Shown here one piece after another: positions 27,019 to 35,760 of a stretch of 64,000 nt of DNA. The stretch spans positions 11,028,501 to 11,092,500 of the forward strand of contig NZ_CP084058.1 of NCBI RefSeq assembly GCF_020215645.1, written 5' to 3'. This DNA comes from Nonomuraea gerenzanensis. Its GTDB lineage: Bacteria > Actinomycetota > Actinomycetes > Streptosporangiales > Streptosporangiaceae. The translations under genes and the position numbers were made by a program. How positions within the stretch are numbered: position 1 is the first letter of the stretch; the number at the start of each line of letters is the position of its first letter. The notes below the pieces were generated by a model. It made no database searches and was not told the DNA's origin. It worked only from the letters and a program-made list of their open reading frames with translations.

Positions 27019-28329
27019 ATGAACGCCGTCTTGCGAGGGATCCGGCGGCGTGCCGAGCAGGCGCCGCCGTCCAGGGAGCGGTTCATCGACCTGCTCAGGG
27101 CGGTCTCCATCCTCGCCGTGGTCCTCGGGCACTGGCTGGTGACGGTGATCGGCTACGACCGGGACGGCGAGCTGACCGGCCGCTCGGCGCTGCCCGAGCT
27201 GCCCTGGGCGCATCCTCTCACCTGGGTGGTGCAGGTGATGCCGGTGTTCTTCCTGGTCGGTGGGTACGCCAACGCGGCGTCCCTGGCCGCCGCACGCCGC
27301 CGTGGCGGGAACGCGACCGGGTGGCTGCTCGGCCGCGGCGGCCGGTTGCTGCGCCCGACCACCGCCCTGGTGCTGGTCATGGCCGCCGGTGCGCTGGTGG
27401 CGCGGGGGTTCGGCGTCGAGCCGGGCCGGGTCCGGCTGGTGGTGTGGTTCGCCTCGATCCCGCTGTGGTTCCTCGTGGCGTACCTGGCCGTGGTCGTGCT
27501 GACGCCGGTGATGTACGCGCTGCACCGCCGCTACGGCCTGGCGGTGCCGGTGGTGCTGGTCGGCCTGGTGGCCATGGGTGACGTGGCCCGCCTGGCGGGC
27601 GAGCCGGTCTGGGGCAGCGGCAGCTACCTGTTCGGGTGGCTGGCGATCCATCAGGTCGGGTTCGCCTGGCGGGACGGCGGGTTGCCTGGGCGGGCCCGCG
27701 TCGCGCTGCCGCTGCTGTTCGGCGGGGCCGGCGTGGTGCTGGTGCTCACCCTCGCCGGCCCCTATCCGGTCAGCATGGTGAACGTGCCCGGCGAGCGGCT
27801 GCACAACATGTCGCCGCCGAGCCTGGCCCTGATGGGGGTGGCCGCCGCCCAGCTCGGGGTGGCGCTGCTGCTGCGTGACCGGGGCGAGCGGTGGTTGCGG
27901 CGGTCGCGGGCGTGGGTGGCGGTGGTCGCCGTCAACGGGGTGATCCTGACCGTCTTCCTGTGGCACATCGGCGCGGCGATCCTGGTCACGGGCGGGCTGC
28001 ATGTCGCGGGTGTGCTGCCCACGCCCGAGGTCGGCTCGGCGGCCTGGTTCGCCTGGCGGGTCCCGCTGCTGGCCCTGTTCAGCGCCGTCCTGCTGGGACT
28101 GGTCGTGATCATGGGGCCGATCGAGATGCGCCGCCCCGGCCGGAGCTCGCGTCCGGCCAAAGGGCTGGTGGCGGTCGTGGCCGGGTTCGGCGCGGTCGTC
28201 GCGGGGCTGCTCGGCAACAGCCTCTATCCCGCCACGAGCCCCGCCCTGCTCGGCTGGCCGGCGCCGGCGCTGGCCGCCTACCTCACCGGCGCGGCGGCCC
28301 TGCGCCTGCTCCGGCGCGCCAACGCCTGA
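27019..28329 (+). CDS. Acyltransferase family 3 membrane protein
   Basis: A 436-residue integral membrane protein with about ten hydrophobic segments. Features of the AT3 family: 'RFIDLLRAVSILAVVLGHWLV' in the first segment with the conserved His, 'VMPVFFLVGGYANAAS' and an Arg-containing 'GRLLRPTTALVLV'. Such enzymes move acyl groups onto sugars, lipids or antibiotics at the cytoplasmic membrane. No SGNH domain is fused. Substrate unknown; divergent from the DUF6086-like gene. Confidence 0.85.
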   Translation: MNAVLRGIRRRAEQAPPSRERFIDLLRAVSILAVVLGHWLVTVIGYDRDGELTGRSALPELPWAHPLTWVVQVMPVFFLVGGYANAASLAAARRRGGNATGWLLGRGGRLLRPTTALVLVMAAGALVARGFGVEPGRVRLVVWFASIPLWFLVAYLAVVVLTPVMYALHRRYGLAVPVVLVGLVAMGDVARLAGEPVWGSGSYLFGWLAIHQVGFAWRDGGLPGRARVALPLLFGGAGVVLVLTLAGPYPVSMVNVPGERLHNMSPPSLALMGVAAAQLGVALLLRDRGERWLRRSRAWVAVVAVNGVILTVFLWHIGAAILVTGGLHVAGVLPTPEVGSAAWFAWRVPLLALFSAVLLGLVVIMGPIEMRRPGRSSRPAKGLVAVVAGFGAVVAGLLGNSLYPATSPALLGWPAPALAAYLTGAAALRLLRRANA

Positions 28330-28354
28330 CCACCGTGCCTGGCGACTCCCGTGC

Positions 28355-29350
28355 TCAGTTGCCCACGCCGAGGTCGGCCATGAACACCGACGGGTACCGG
28401 TCACCGCGCGCCGCGCCCGGCGGCACCGCCTTCTCGATCTCGGCGAGATCGTCCGCCGTGAGCACCACGTCCAGCGCGGGCAGCGCCTCGGCCAGCCGCT
28501 CGCGGGTGCGGGCGCCCACCAGCGGGACGATGTCCGCGCCCCGCGCGGCCACCCAGGCGATGGCGAGCTGGGCGACGGTGCGGCCCTTGGCCTCGGCGAC
28601 CCGGCGCAGCGCGGCCACGAGGGCGAGGTTGTGCTCCAGGTTCTCGCCCGAGAACCGCGGGCTGAGGCCGCGCATGTCGCCCGGGCCGGCGGTGTGGCCC
28701 GGCCGCCAGTGGCCGGAGAGGAGGCCACGGCCGAGCACCCCGTACGCGGTCAGGCCGATGCCCAGCTCCCGCAGCGTGGGCAGGACGTCCGCCTCCGCCG
28801 CGCGGGACAGCAGCGAATACTCCATCTGCAGGTCGGCGATCGGGTGCACGGCGTGCGCGCGGCGGATCGTCTCCGCGTCCACCTCCGACAGCCCGATGTG
28901 CCGCACGTGCCCGGCCTGGACCATCTCCTTGATCGCGCCCACCGTCTCCTCGATCGGCACGCTCCGGTCCAGCCGGGCGGGACGGTAGATGTCGACGTGG
29001 TCGGTGCCCAGCCGGGTCAGCGAGTAGGCCAGGAAGTTCTTCACGGCCTCGGGGCGGCCGTCCTGCCCGCCGAACTCGGAGCCGGGCCCGCGCAGCTGGC
29101 CGAACTTGACGCTCAGCTGGTAGCTGTCGCGGTCCCGGCCGCGCAGCGCCTCGGCGAGCAGCAGCTCGTTGTGGCCCATGGCGTAGAAGTCGCCGGTGTC
29201 GATCAGCGTGACGCCGGCGTCCAGCGCGGCGTGCACGGTGGCGATGCTCTCCGCGCGGTCGCTCGCGCCGTAGCCGCCCGACATGCCCATCGCGCCCAGG
29301 CCCAGCGCGGAGACGGCCGGTCCTGTGCGGCCCAGATTGCGTGTCTGCAT
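28355..29350 (-). CDS. Aldo/keto reductase
   Basis: A 331-residue TIM-barrel oxidoreductase starting at ATG 29350 (GGAGAACACC upstream). Catalytic Asp and Tyr are in 'LIDTGDFYAMGHNELLL' and Lys in 'LSVKFGQ'. The fourth tetrad position is 'IYRPARLD', lacking His as in the YakC/AKR13-like group. NADPH loop residues are near 'VPLVGARTRERLAEAL'. It is divergent, 122 bp from an XRE regulator that may control it. Confidence 0.9.
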   Translation of the reverse strand: MQTRNLGRTGPAVSALGLGAMGMSGGYGASDRAESIATVHAALDAGVTLIDTGDFYAMGHNELLLAEALRGRDRDSYQLSVKFGQLRGPGSEFGGQDGRPEAVKNFLAYSLTRLGTDHVDIYRPARLDRSVPIEETVGAIKEMVQAGHVRHIGLSEVDAETIRRAHAVHPIADLQMEYSLLSRAAEADVLPTLRELGIGLTAYGVLGRGLLSGHWRPGHTAGPGDMRGLSPRFSGENLEHNLALVAALRRVAEAKGRTVAQLAIAWVAARGADIVPLVGARTRERLAEALPALDVVLTADDLAEIEKAVPPGAARGDRYPSVFMADLGVGN

Positions 29351-29472
29351 GGTGTTCTCCTTCGTCGTCGCCCTCATGCTGGGCGCCGGTACAGAGCGGG
29401 CGGAAGCGGAGCGTTCATCATGGGAGAGCCGCTCCCTGGCTCGGCCCGCCGGCGGCGCGGCAGGATGGAGCC

Positions 29473-30336
29473 ATGGAACGAGAGCAGCTCGCCGACTTCC
29501 TGCGCCGCCGCCGCGAGGCGATCAGGCCGGCCGAGGTGGGCCTGGCCGACAGCCCCCGCCGCCGCACCAGTGGCCTGCGCAGGGAGGAGGTGGCGATGCT
29601 GGCCGGCATGTCGGTCGACTACGTCGTACGCCTGGAGCAGGGCCGCAGCAGCCAGCCGTCCACGCAGCTGCTGGGCGCGCTGGCGCGGGCGCTGCGCCTG
29701 TCCGACGACGAGCGCGACCACCTGTTCCACCTGGCAGGGCACCGTCCGCCGCCCGCCGACGGGGTGGCCCGCCTGGCCCGCGCCGGCCTGATGCGCATGC
29801 TCGACCTGCTCGGCGACACGCCTGCCGTGGTGCTGTCGGACCTGGGCGAGATGCTCGCCCAGAACCGGGCCGCCCTCCTGCTGATGGGCGATTTCACCCG
29901 CTTCTCCGGCGATCGGCGCTACCTCGTGTACCGCTGGTTCACCGACCCGGCCGCGCGCGCCGCCCACCCGCCGGAGGAGCAGGAGCATCAGGCCCGCCAG
30001 CAGGTGGCCGACCTGCGCGCGGTCGCCGGCCGCCGGGCCGGTGACCCGGTGGTCGCCGGGCTCGTCGACAGGTTGCTGGCCGCGAGCGCCGACTTCCGGC
30101 GGCTGTGGGCGGAGCACGAGGTGGCCGTCCGGCGCGCCAACCGCAAGACGCTGCTGCACCCTCGGGTGGGGCGGCTGGTGATGGACTGCGAGACGCTGTT
30201 CACCCCCGACCAGGGGCAGCAGCTGCTGGTGCTCAGCCCGGCGGACGACGAGACCCGCGAGCGGCTGGAGCTGCTGCGGGTGCTCGGCCTCGAAGAGTTC
30301 CCCGCCGGGACGACAGGTGGCGGCGCCCGGCGCTGA
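29473..30336 (+). CDS. XRE/MmyB-like transcriptional regulator
   Basis: A 287-residue protein. N-terminal HTH_31-type domain ('LADFLRRRREAI', 'RRTSGLRREEVAMLAGMSVDYVVRLEQGR'), then a MmyB-like PAS-type ligand domain ('AVVLSDLGEMLAQNRAA', 'WAEHEVAVRRANRKTLLHP', 'LFTPDQGQQLLVL'). Members in actinobacteria often bind fatty-acid-like ligands and control a divergent short oxidoreductase, which fits the AKR gene next door. Confidence 0.88.
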   Translation: MEREQLADFLRRRREAIRPAEVGLADSPRRRTSGLRREEVAMLAGMSVDYVVRLEQGRSSQPSTQLLGALARALRLSDDERDHLFHLAGHRPPPADGVARLARAGLMRMLDLLGDTPAVVLSDLGEMLAQNRAALLLMGDFTRFSGDRRYLVYRWFTDPAARAAHPPEEQEHQARQQVADLRAVAGRRAGDPVVAGLVDRLLAASADFRRLWAEHEVAVRRANRKTLLHPRVGRLVMDCETLFTPDQGQQLLVLSPADDETRERLELLRVLGLEEFPAGTTGGGARR

Positions 30337-30400
30337 GCCGGCGGCGGGCGGGCCGACTGGGCGGTCGAATGCGGATCTACCTGGGATTATGATCGGCCGC

Positions 30401-31141
30401 ATGGCGCTGCGACTTGTTCAGGTGAATTTCAAGGCCGGGGATGACTCGGCGCTCGGCCGGTTCTGGGCGCAGGCGCTCGGCTGGCGGATGTCGAGCGAGG
30501 CGCCCGGCGTGACCAACCTGGAGCCGGAGGGCTTCGACTGGCCCGACCCCGGCGCGTTCTACCTCGACCTCGTCGCCGTCCCCGACCCCGAGACGGTGCG
30601 GTACCGCGTGCACCTCGACCTCGCCACCACCTCCCCTGCCCACCAGGCGGAGCTGGTCGCGCGGCTGAAGGAGCTCGGCGCGACGCCCGCCGACGTGGGC
30701 CAGGGCGACGTCCCGTGGGCGGTGCTGGCCGACCCGGAGGGCAACGTGTTCTGCGTGCTGGAGCCGCGGGAGATCTACCGCGACACCGGGCCGATCGCCG
30801 CGGTGGTGGTCGACTGCGCGGACCCGCGGGCCATGGCCCGGTTCTGGGGCCAGGCGCTGGACGCGACCGTGCACGAGGTGAGCGACGATCTCGCGCGGCT
30901 GCGCTCCCCCAAGGGGGCCGGGCCGTACCTGGAGTTCCTGCGCACCACGCCCGGCGAGCGGAGCGTGCGCAACCGCATCCATCTCGACCTGCTGCCCGAC
31001 CCCATCGACGGCCAGGAGGCGGAGGTGTCCCGGCTGCGGGCGCTCGGCGCCGTCCCCGCCGACGTCGGCCAGGGCGACGTCTCGTGGCGGGTCCTGGCCG
31101 ACCAGGAGGGCAACGAGTTCTGCGTCCTGGGACGAGGTTGA
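30401..31141 (+). CDS. VOC family protein with two glyoxalase-like domains
   Basis: A 246-residue protein made of two tandem VOC units (about 1-120 and 122-246), each ending in a closely matching segment ('GATPADVGQGDVPWAVLADPEGN' start and 'GAVPADVGQGDVSWRVLAD'), so it arose by duplication. Metal ligand positions (His in 'HLDL', Glu/Asp near 'EFCVL') are partly kept. It may be a dioxygenase, isomerase or resistance-type binding protein; nothing decides. ATG 30401 is chosen over 30389. Confidence 0.78.
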   Translation: MALRLVQVNFKAGDDSALGRFWAQALGWRMSSEAPGVTNLEPEGFDWPDPGAFYLDLVAVPDPETVRYRVHLDLATTSPAHQAELVARLKELGATPADVGQGDVPWAVLADPEGNVFCVLEPREIYRDTGPIAAVVVDCADPRAMARFWGQALDATVHEVSDDLARLRSPKGAGPYLEFLRTTPGERSVRNRIHLDLLPDPIDGQEAEVSRLRALGAVPADVGQGDVSWRVLADQEGNEFCVLGRG

Positions 31142-31280
31142 CTGGGAGGGGCTGACTGGGAGGGGCTGACGCGGAGCTTGCGGGCGGCGGGAGGAGGACC
31201 TTAAGAGTTCGGTAAGCCCGCTCCGCGAAGCTGAAGCCACATCGGAAACGACGTGGCCCCCGGCCAGAAGGAGCACCATC

Positions 31281-31838
31281 ATGAGGACGATCGCGGCGAG
31301 CCTGTTCATCTCCCTCGACGGCGTGGTCGACGAGCCCGGCGAGTGGCACTTCCCGTACTTCAACGACGAGATGGGCGCGGCCGTCACCAGCCAGATGGCC
31401 GACACGCTGCTGCTGGGCCGCAAGACCTACGACAGCTTCGCCGGCGCCTGGCCCGCGATCGAGGCCGAGGGCGGCGAGGACGCCGGCTACGCCAAGACGC
31501 TCGGCGACGCCCGCAAGATCGTGGTCTCCCGGCAGGACCTGCAGTTCACCTGGCGCAACTCCGAGGTGCTGCGGGGCGACCTGGCCGAGGCCGTGACCGC
31601 GCTGAAGAACGAGGAGGGCGGCCGGATCGCGGTCAGCGGGTCGGTCTCGGTGGTCCGCCAGCTGCTGCAGGCGGGGCTGCTGGACGAGCTGCACCTGCTG
31701 GTGCACCCGATCGCGGTGCGCAAGGGCGAGCGGCTGTTCGACGAGGGTGACAGCACCATCCCGCTGGAGCTGATCAAGTCGGAGACGTTCTCGACGGGCG
31801 TGCTGTACCTGGTCTACCGGCCCGCCAAGACCTCCTAG
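31281..31838 (+). CDS. Dihydrofolate reductase-fold (RibD C-terminal-like) protein
   Basis: A 185-residue single-domain protein preceded by AGAAGGAG. It begins 'MRTIAASLFISLDGVVDEP' and has 'LLLGRKTYDSFAGAWP', 'KIVVSRQ' and 'RIAVSGSVSVVRQLLQAGLLDELHLLVHPI', all typical of the RibD C-terminal/YyaP reductase family that binds NADPH. Often encoded as an orphan in actinobacteria; substrate unknown. Confidence 0.85.
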   Translation: MRTIAASLFISLDGVVDEPGEWHFPYFNDEMGAAVTSQMADTLLLGRKTYDSFAGAWPAIEAEGGEDAGYAKTLGDARKIVVSRQDLQFTWRNSEVLRGDLAEAVTALKNEEGGRIAVSGSVSVVRQLLQAGLLDELHLLVHPIAVRKGERLFDEGDSTIPLELIKSETFSTGVLYLVYRPAKTS

Positions 31839-31901
31839 GACGACCTTCCAAGATCGCCGTCTGATGCGGCAGACTCGTCGCCTGACCGAGGAGGGAATCA
31901 G

Positions 31902-32429
31902 ATGGCTGATCGCCAGGCCATGGAGCGCGTGTGGGAAGCGCACACCGCGGCCGAGTTCGAGACGCGCGACGTGGACGCCACGATGCGCACGATGACGGAC
32001 GACCCGGCCGTCCTGCACGTGCCGACGGGCATGGGCGGCACCGGCTACGAAGGCGTCCGCGACTTCTACCGGCGCTGGTTCGTCGGGCGGAACGCCGCCG
32101 ACATGTCGATCGAGTCGCTGAGCCGCACCGTCGGCGACACCACCATCGTCGACGAGATGCTGATCACCTTCACCCACGACATCGAGATCCCGTGGATCCT
32201 GCCCGCCGTCCCGCCGACGGGCAGGCGGGTACGCGTCCCGGTGATCGGGATCGTGGGCTTCGAGGGCACGGCGGTCGCCAGCGAGCGCATCTACTGGGAC
32301 CAGGCCGCGGTGCTCGCCCAGGTGGGGCTGCTCGACGACGAGACGGTGAGCCGGTTGCCCATCGCCGTGTCCCCCCACGGCCTGCTGGACGGAACGGTGG
32401 CCCCCAACCAGCTCGCGCAGCCCCGGTAG
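31902..32429 (+). CDS. SnoaL-like/NTF2-fold protein
   Basis: A 175-residue alpha+beta protein. 'AAEFETRDVDATMRTMTDDPAVLHVPTGMGGTGYEGVRDFYRRWF' is the opening helix and strand of the SnoaL-like polyketide cyclase/NTF2 fold, and 'YWDQAAVLAQVGLLD' is a usual C-terminal segment. Members are cyclases, isomerases or binding proteins; no catalytic residue can be assigned. Confidence 0.75.
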   Translation: MADRQAMERVWEAHTAAEFETRDVDATMRTMTDDPAVLHVPTGMGGTGYEGVRDFYRRWFVGRNAADMSIESLSRTVGDTTIVDEMLITFTHDIEIPWILPAVPPTGRRVRVPVIGIVGFEGTAVASERIYWDQAAVLAQVGLLDDETVSRLPIAVSPHGLLDGTVAPNQLAQPR

Positions 32430-32539
32430 CCGGTCCTCCTCAGGGTTTGTGGCGCCTTTACGCCCCGCGGAGCGTCCTCGAATCGAGCAGGGGGTAGGCC
32501 GTGGCGAGTAACGCCTGACCGCCGCAGGAGGGGCCCGGC

Positions 32540-34360
32540 ATGCTCGATCCCGATCCACCGTTCCGCCCGATCCGCAGGCACGAGGGCTACCTGCCGCTGG
32601 AGGACCACGGGCTGATCGGCGACGGCGCCACGGCGGCCCTGGTCGGTCTCGACGGGTCGATCCCGTGGTTGTGCCTGCCGGACTTCGACAGCGAGCCGCT
32701 GCTGTGCGGCCTGCTCGACCACGAGCGGGGCGGGCACTTCACCGTCACGATCGAGGAGCTGCAGGAGGCGCGGCACTACTACGAGCCCGACACCGCGGTG
32801 CTGGTCACCGAGCTGCGCGGCCCGGCGGGCGTGGTGCGGATCACCGACGCGCTGGCCCTGCGGGCCGGCGCCGACCTCAGCGACGACGCGGGCGCGGGCC
32901 GGCGCGAGCTGGTCCGCTGCGCGGTGGTGCTGGCGGGCACCGTCCGCCTGCGCGTGGTGCTGCGCCCCCGTGACGGCGGGCAAGGGCAGGTCCGGGCCAG
33001 CGGCCTGCAGGTGCAGGCGTCGCGGCGGCCCGATCTGCGCCTGCACCTGCGGGCCGGCCGGCCGCTGGACTCCCTGGACTCCGTGCACGAGCTGGCGCGG
33101 GGCGAGCGCCTGGAGCTCGTGCTGTCGTGGGGCCGCATCCACCGCCACCACCGGTTCGACCCCGAGGCGATGCTGCGCGACACCGCCGAGGCGTGGCGCC
33201 GCTGGATGCGGCACTGCCGGTACGACGGCCCGCAGGAGCCGCTGGTCCGGCGGGCCGCGATCACGTTGAAGCTGTGCGACGACTGGGTCAACGGCTCGCT
33301 GGTCGCCGCTCCCACGTCCTCCCTGCCCGCGCCGATCGGCGGCGTGCGCAACTGGGACTACCGCTACGCCTGGATCAGGGACGCGGCCTACGCCGTGTTC
33401 GCCCTGCGCCGCATCGGCTTCGACGGCGAGGCGGACGCCTTCCTCGGCTGGGTGCTCGACGCCTTCGAGCAGAGCCGGGTGCCCCGCATCATGTACACCT
33501 TGCGCGGCGACACCGTACCCGACGAAGTGCGGGACACCGGGCTGGAGGGCTACCGGGGCTCGGCGCCCGTGCGGTGGGGCAACGGCGCGGCCGACCAGCG
33601 CCAGCACGACGTCTACGGCGAGGTGCTCGACTGCGCCGCGCAGTGGCTGCGCTCGGGCCGCGAGATCCAGCCCGCGCTGTGGTCCGACCTGGCGGAGCTG
33701 GCCGAGAGCGCCGCCACCGCGTGGCGGCAGCCCGACCAGGGCATCTGGGAGGTACGCAGCGAGGGCCGGATCTTCACCTACTCGACCGGCATGTGCCAGG
33801 TGGCGCTGGACAGGGCCGCGACGATCGGCGAGCAGCTCGGCCTGCCCGGACCGGTCGCACGCTGGCGCGCCACCGCCGACGAGCTGCGCCGGCTCATCCT
33901 GGAGCAGGCCTGGAACGAGGACGAGCACTGCCTGAGCGAGCACCTGGACGGGTGCGGCGGGCTGGACGCCAGCCTGCTCGCGCTGCCGCTGCGGCAGGTC
34001 GTCCCGGCCGATCATCCCCGGATGGCGGCCACCACGGCGGCCGTCGCCGAGCGCCTGTCCGCCGGTGACGGGCTGCTCTACCGCTACCTGCACGACCACT
34101 CACCCGACGGCCTGCCCGGTGACGAGGGCGCCTTCCTGCTGTGCAGCTTCTGGCTGGTCGACAACCTCGCCCTGCAGGGCCGGGTCGAGGAGGCGGAGGA
34201 GCTGTACACCTCGCTGTGCGCGCGGGCCAGCCCGCTGGGGCTGCTGCCGGAGCAGATCGACCCGGGGACGGGGGCGTTCATGGGCAACTTCCCGCAGGCG
34301 TTCAGCCACATCGGGGTCATCGCCAGCGGTGTCACCCTCGCCCGTGCGAAGCAGGCATGA
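32540..34360 (+). CDS. Glycoside hydrolase family 15 protein (trehalase/glucoamylase type)
   Basis: A 606-residue protein. N-terminal beta-sandwich (about 1-210: 'IGDGATAALVGLDGSIPWLCLPDFDSEPLLCGLLD') followed by the (alpha/alpha)6 barrel: 'VRNWDYRYAWIRDAAYAVFAL', a catalytic Glu in 'GLEGYRGSAPVRWGN' region, and 'LCSFWLVDNLALQGRVEEAEELY'. No signal peptide, so it acts in the cytoplasm, as the actinobacterial GH15 trehalases do; glucose release is the inferred activity. The next gene starts within its stop codon (ATGA), so it heads a four-gene operon. Confidence 0.88.
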   Translation: MLDPDPPFRPIRRHEGYLPLEDHGLIGDGATAALVGLDGSIPWLCLPDFDSEPLLCGLLDHERGGHFTVTIEELQEARHYYEPDTAVLVTELRGPAGVVRITDALALRAGADLSDDAGAGRRELVRCAVVLAGTVRLRVVLRPRDGGQGQVRASGLQVQASRRPDLRLHLRAGRPLDSLDSVHELARGERLELVLSWGRIHRHHRFDPEAMLRDTAEAWRRWMRHCRYDGPQEPLVRRAAITLKLCDDWVNGSLVAAPTSSLPAPIGGVRNWDYRYAWIRDAAYAVFALRRIGFDGEADAFLGWVLDAFEQSRVPRIMYTLRGDTVPDEVRDTGLEGYRGSAPVRWGNGAADQRQHDVYGEVLDCAAQWLRSGREIQPALWSDLAELAESAATAWRQPDQGIWEVRSEGRIFTYSTGMCQVALDRAATIGEQLGLPGPVARWRATADELRRLILEQAWNEDEHCLSEHLDGCGGLDASLLALPLRQVVPADHPRMAATTAAVAERLSAGDGLLYRYLHDHSPDGLPGDEGAFLLCSFWLVDNLALQGRVEEAEELYTSLCARASPLGLLPEQIDPGTGAFMGNFPQAFSHIGVIASGVTLARAKQA

Positions 34361-35760
34361 GCAGGACGGGCACGGAGGGGACGGCAAGGGTGATCAACCG
34401 ATTGGCGGTCTTCGGCGCCACCGGCGACCTCAACGCGCGCTACCTGCTGCCGGCGCTGGCCGCCCTGCGCGCGGACGGCCGGCTCGGCGACCGCTTCGAG
34501 CTGACCTGCGTGGACCGGGCCGGCTGGAGCGAGGAGGAGTTCCGGCGCTGGGCGGCCGAGCAGCTGGACCTGCACGGCGCCGCCGCGCCCGCCGAGGCCA
34601 GGAAGTCGGTCGCGGAGTCCGTCCGCTACCTGCGGGCGGACGCCACGTCGGCCGCGGACGTCGGGCCGGCCGTCGCCGGCGACGGTCCGGTGGCCGTCTA
34701 CCTCGCCCTGCCTCCGGCGGTCTTCCCCGGTACGGTGACCGCCCTGCGGGACGCGGGCCTGCCCGGGGGCAGCCGGATCGTGCTGGAGAAGCCTTTCGGC
34801 GAGGATCTGGCCAGTGCGGTGGCGCTGAACCGGCTGCTGTCGGAGGTGGTGCCGGAGCAGGCGGTCTTCCGGGTCGACCACTTCCTGGCCATGACGACCG
34901 TGCAGAACGTGCTCGGCAGCCGCCTGGCCAACCGGGTGCTGGAGCCGATCTGGAACAGCGCGCACATCGCCGAGGTGGAGATCGTCTGGGACGAGTCGCT
35001 CGCGCTCGAAGGCAGGGCCGGCTACTACGACGGCGCCGGAGCGCTCAAGGACATGGTGCAGAACCACCTGCTCCAAGTGCTGTGCCTGGTGGCCATGGAG
35101 CCTCCGCTCAGCCTCGGCGAGCGGGACCTGCGCGATCGGAAGATCGACGTGCTGCGCTCGGTGCGCCCGCTGACCGACGACGACGTCGCCCGCCGTACCC
35201 GCCGGGCCCGTTACCTGGCGGGCCGTGTCGCGGGCCGGGACGTGCCCGCCTACGCCGAGGAGGAGGGCGTGGACCCTGGGCGCCGTACCGAGACGTTCGC
35301 CGAGGTGACACTGGAGCTGGAGAGCTGGCGCTGGTCCGGCACGACCTTCCGGCTGCGCACCGGCAAGGCGCTCGGCCGTGACCGCAAGGAGGTCGCGGTC
35401 CGCTTCCGGCAGGTGCCGTACCTGCCTCACGGCCTCGGTGCGGAAGCGGCGCCGAACGTGCTGCGCTTCGGGCTGGAGCCGGAGAGCATGACCCTGGCGC
35501 TGACCGGCATCGGCGCCGGCGCCGGCACCCTGGCGCCGCTCACCCTCACCGCGCAGCCGCCGCCACCCGGCCTGCCCGCCTACGGCCGGCTGCTGCTGGA
35601 CGTGCTGCGCGGCGACGCCGCCCTGTCCATCCGCGGCGACGAGGCGGAGGAGGCCTGGCGGGTCCTCGAACCCGTCATCTCGGCCTGGTCCAGGGACCTG
35701 GTGCCGCTCGACGACTACCCGGCCGGATCGCACGGCCCCGCCATGAGGGAGGTCGGCTGA
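34357..35760 (+). CDS. Glucose-6-phosphate dehydrogenase-like protein with altered substrate motif
   Basis: A 467-residue Zwf-family protein. NADP loop 'LAVFGATGDLNARYLLPAL', 'VLEKPFGEDLASAVALN', and the catalytic His segment 'DMVQNHLLQVLCLVAMEPP' are present. The usual substrate motif R-I-D-H-Y-L-G-K-E reads RVDHFLAMT here (about 171-179), so the Lys that contacts the sugar phosphate and the Glu after it are Met and Thr. That suggests a different or relaxed substrate. It lies between GH15 and a sugar-acid dehydratase with ATGA and TGATG-type junctions, not beside gnd, opcA or tal. GTG 34390 is an alternative start. Confidence 0.85.
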   Translation: MSRTGTEGTARVINRLAVFGATGDLNARYLLPALAALRADGRLGDRFELTCVDRAGWSEEEFRRWAAEQLDLHGAAAPAEARKSVAESVRYLRADATSAADVGPAVAGDGPVAVYLALPPAVFPGTVTALRDAGLPGGSRIVLEKPFGEDLASAVALNRLLSEVVPEQAVFRVDHFLAMTTVQNVLGSRLANRVLEPIWNSAHIAEVEIVWDESLALEGRAGYYDGAGALKDMVQNHLLQVLCLVAMEPPLSLGERDLRDRKIDVLRSVRPLTDDDVARRTRRARYLAGRVAGRDVPAYAEEEGVDPGRRTETFAEVTLELESWRWSGTTFRLRTGKALGRDRKEVAVRFRQVPYLPHGLGAEAAPNVLRFGLEPESMTLALTGIGAGAGTLAPLTLTAQPPPPGLPAYGRLLLDVLRGDAALSIRGDEAEEAWRVLEPVISAWSRDLVPLDDYPAGSHGPAMREVG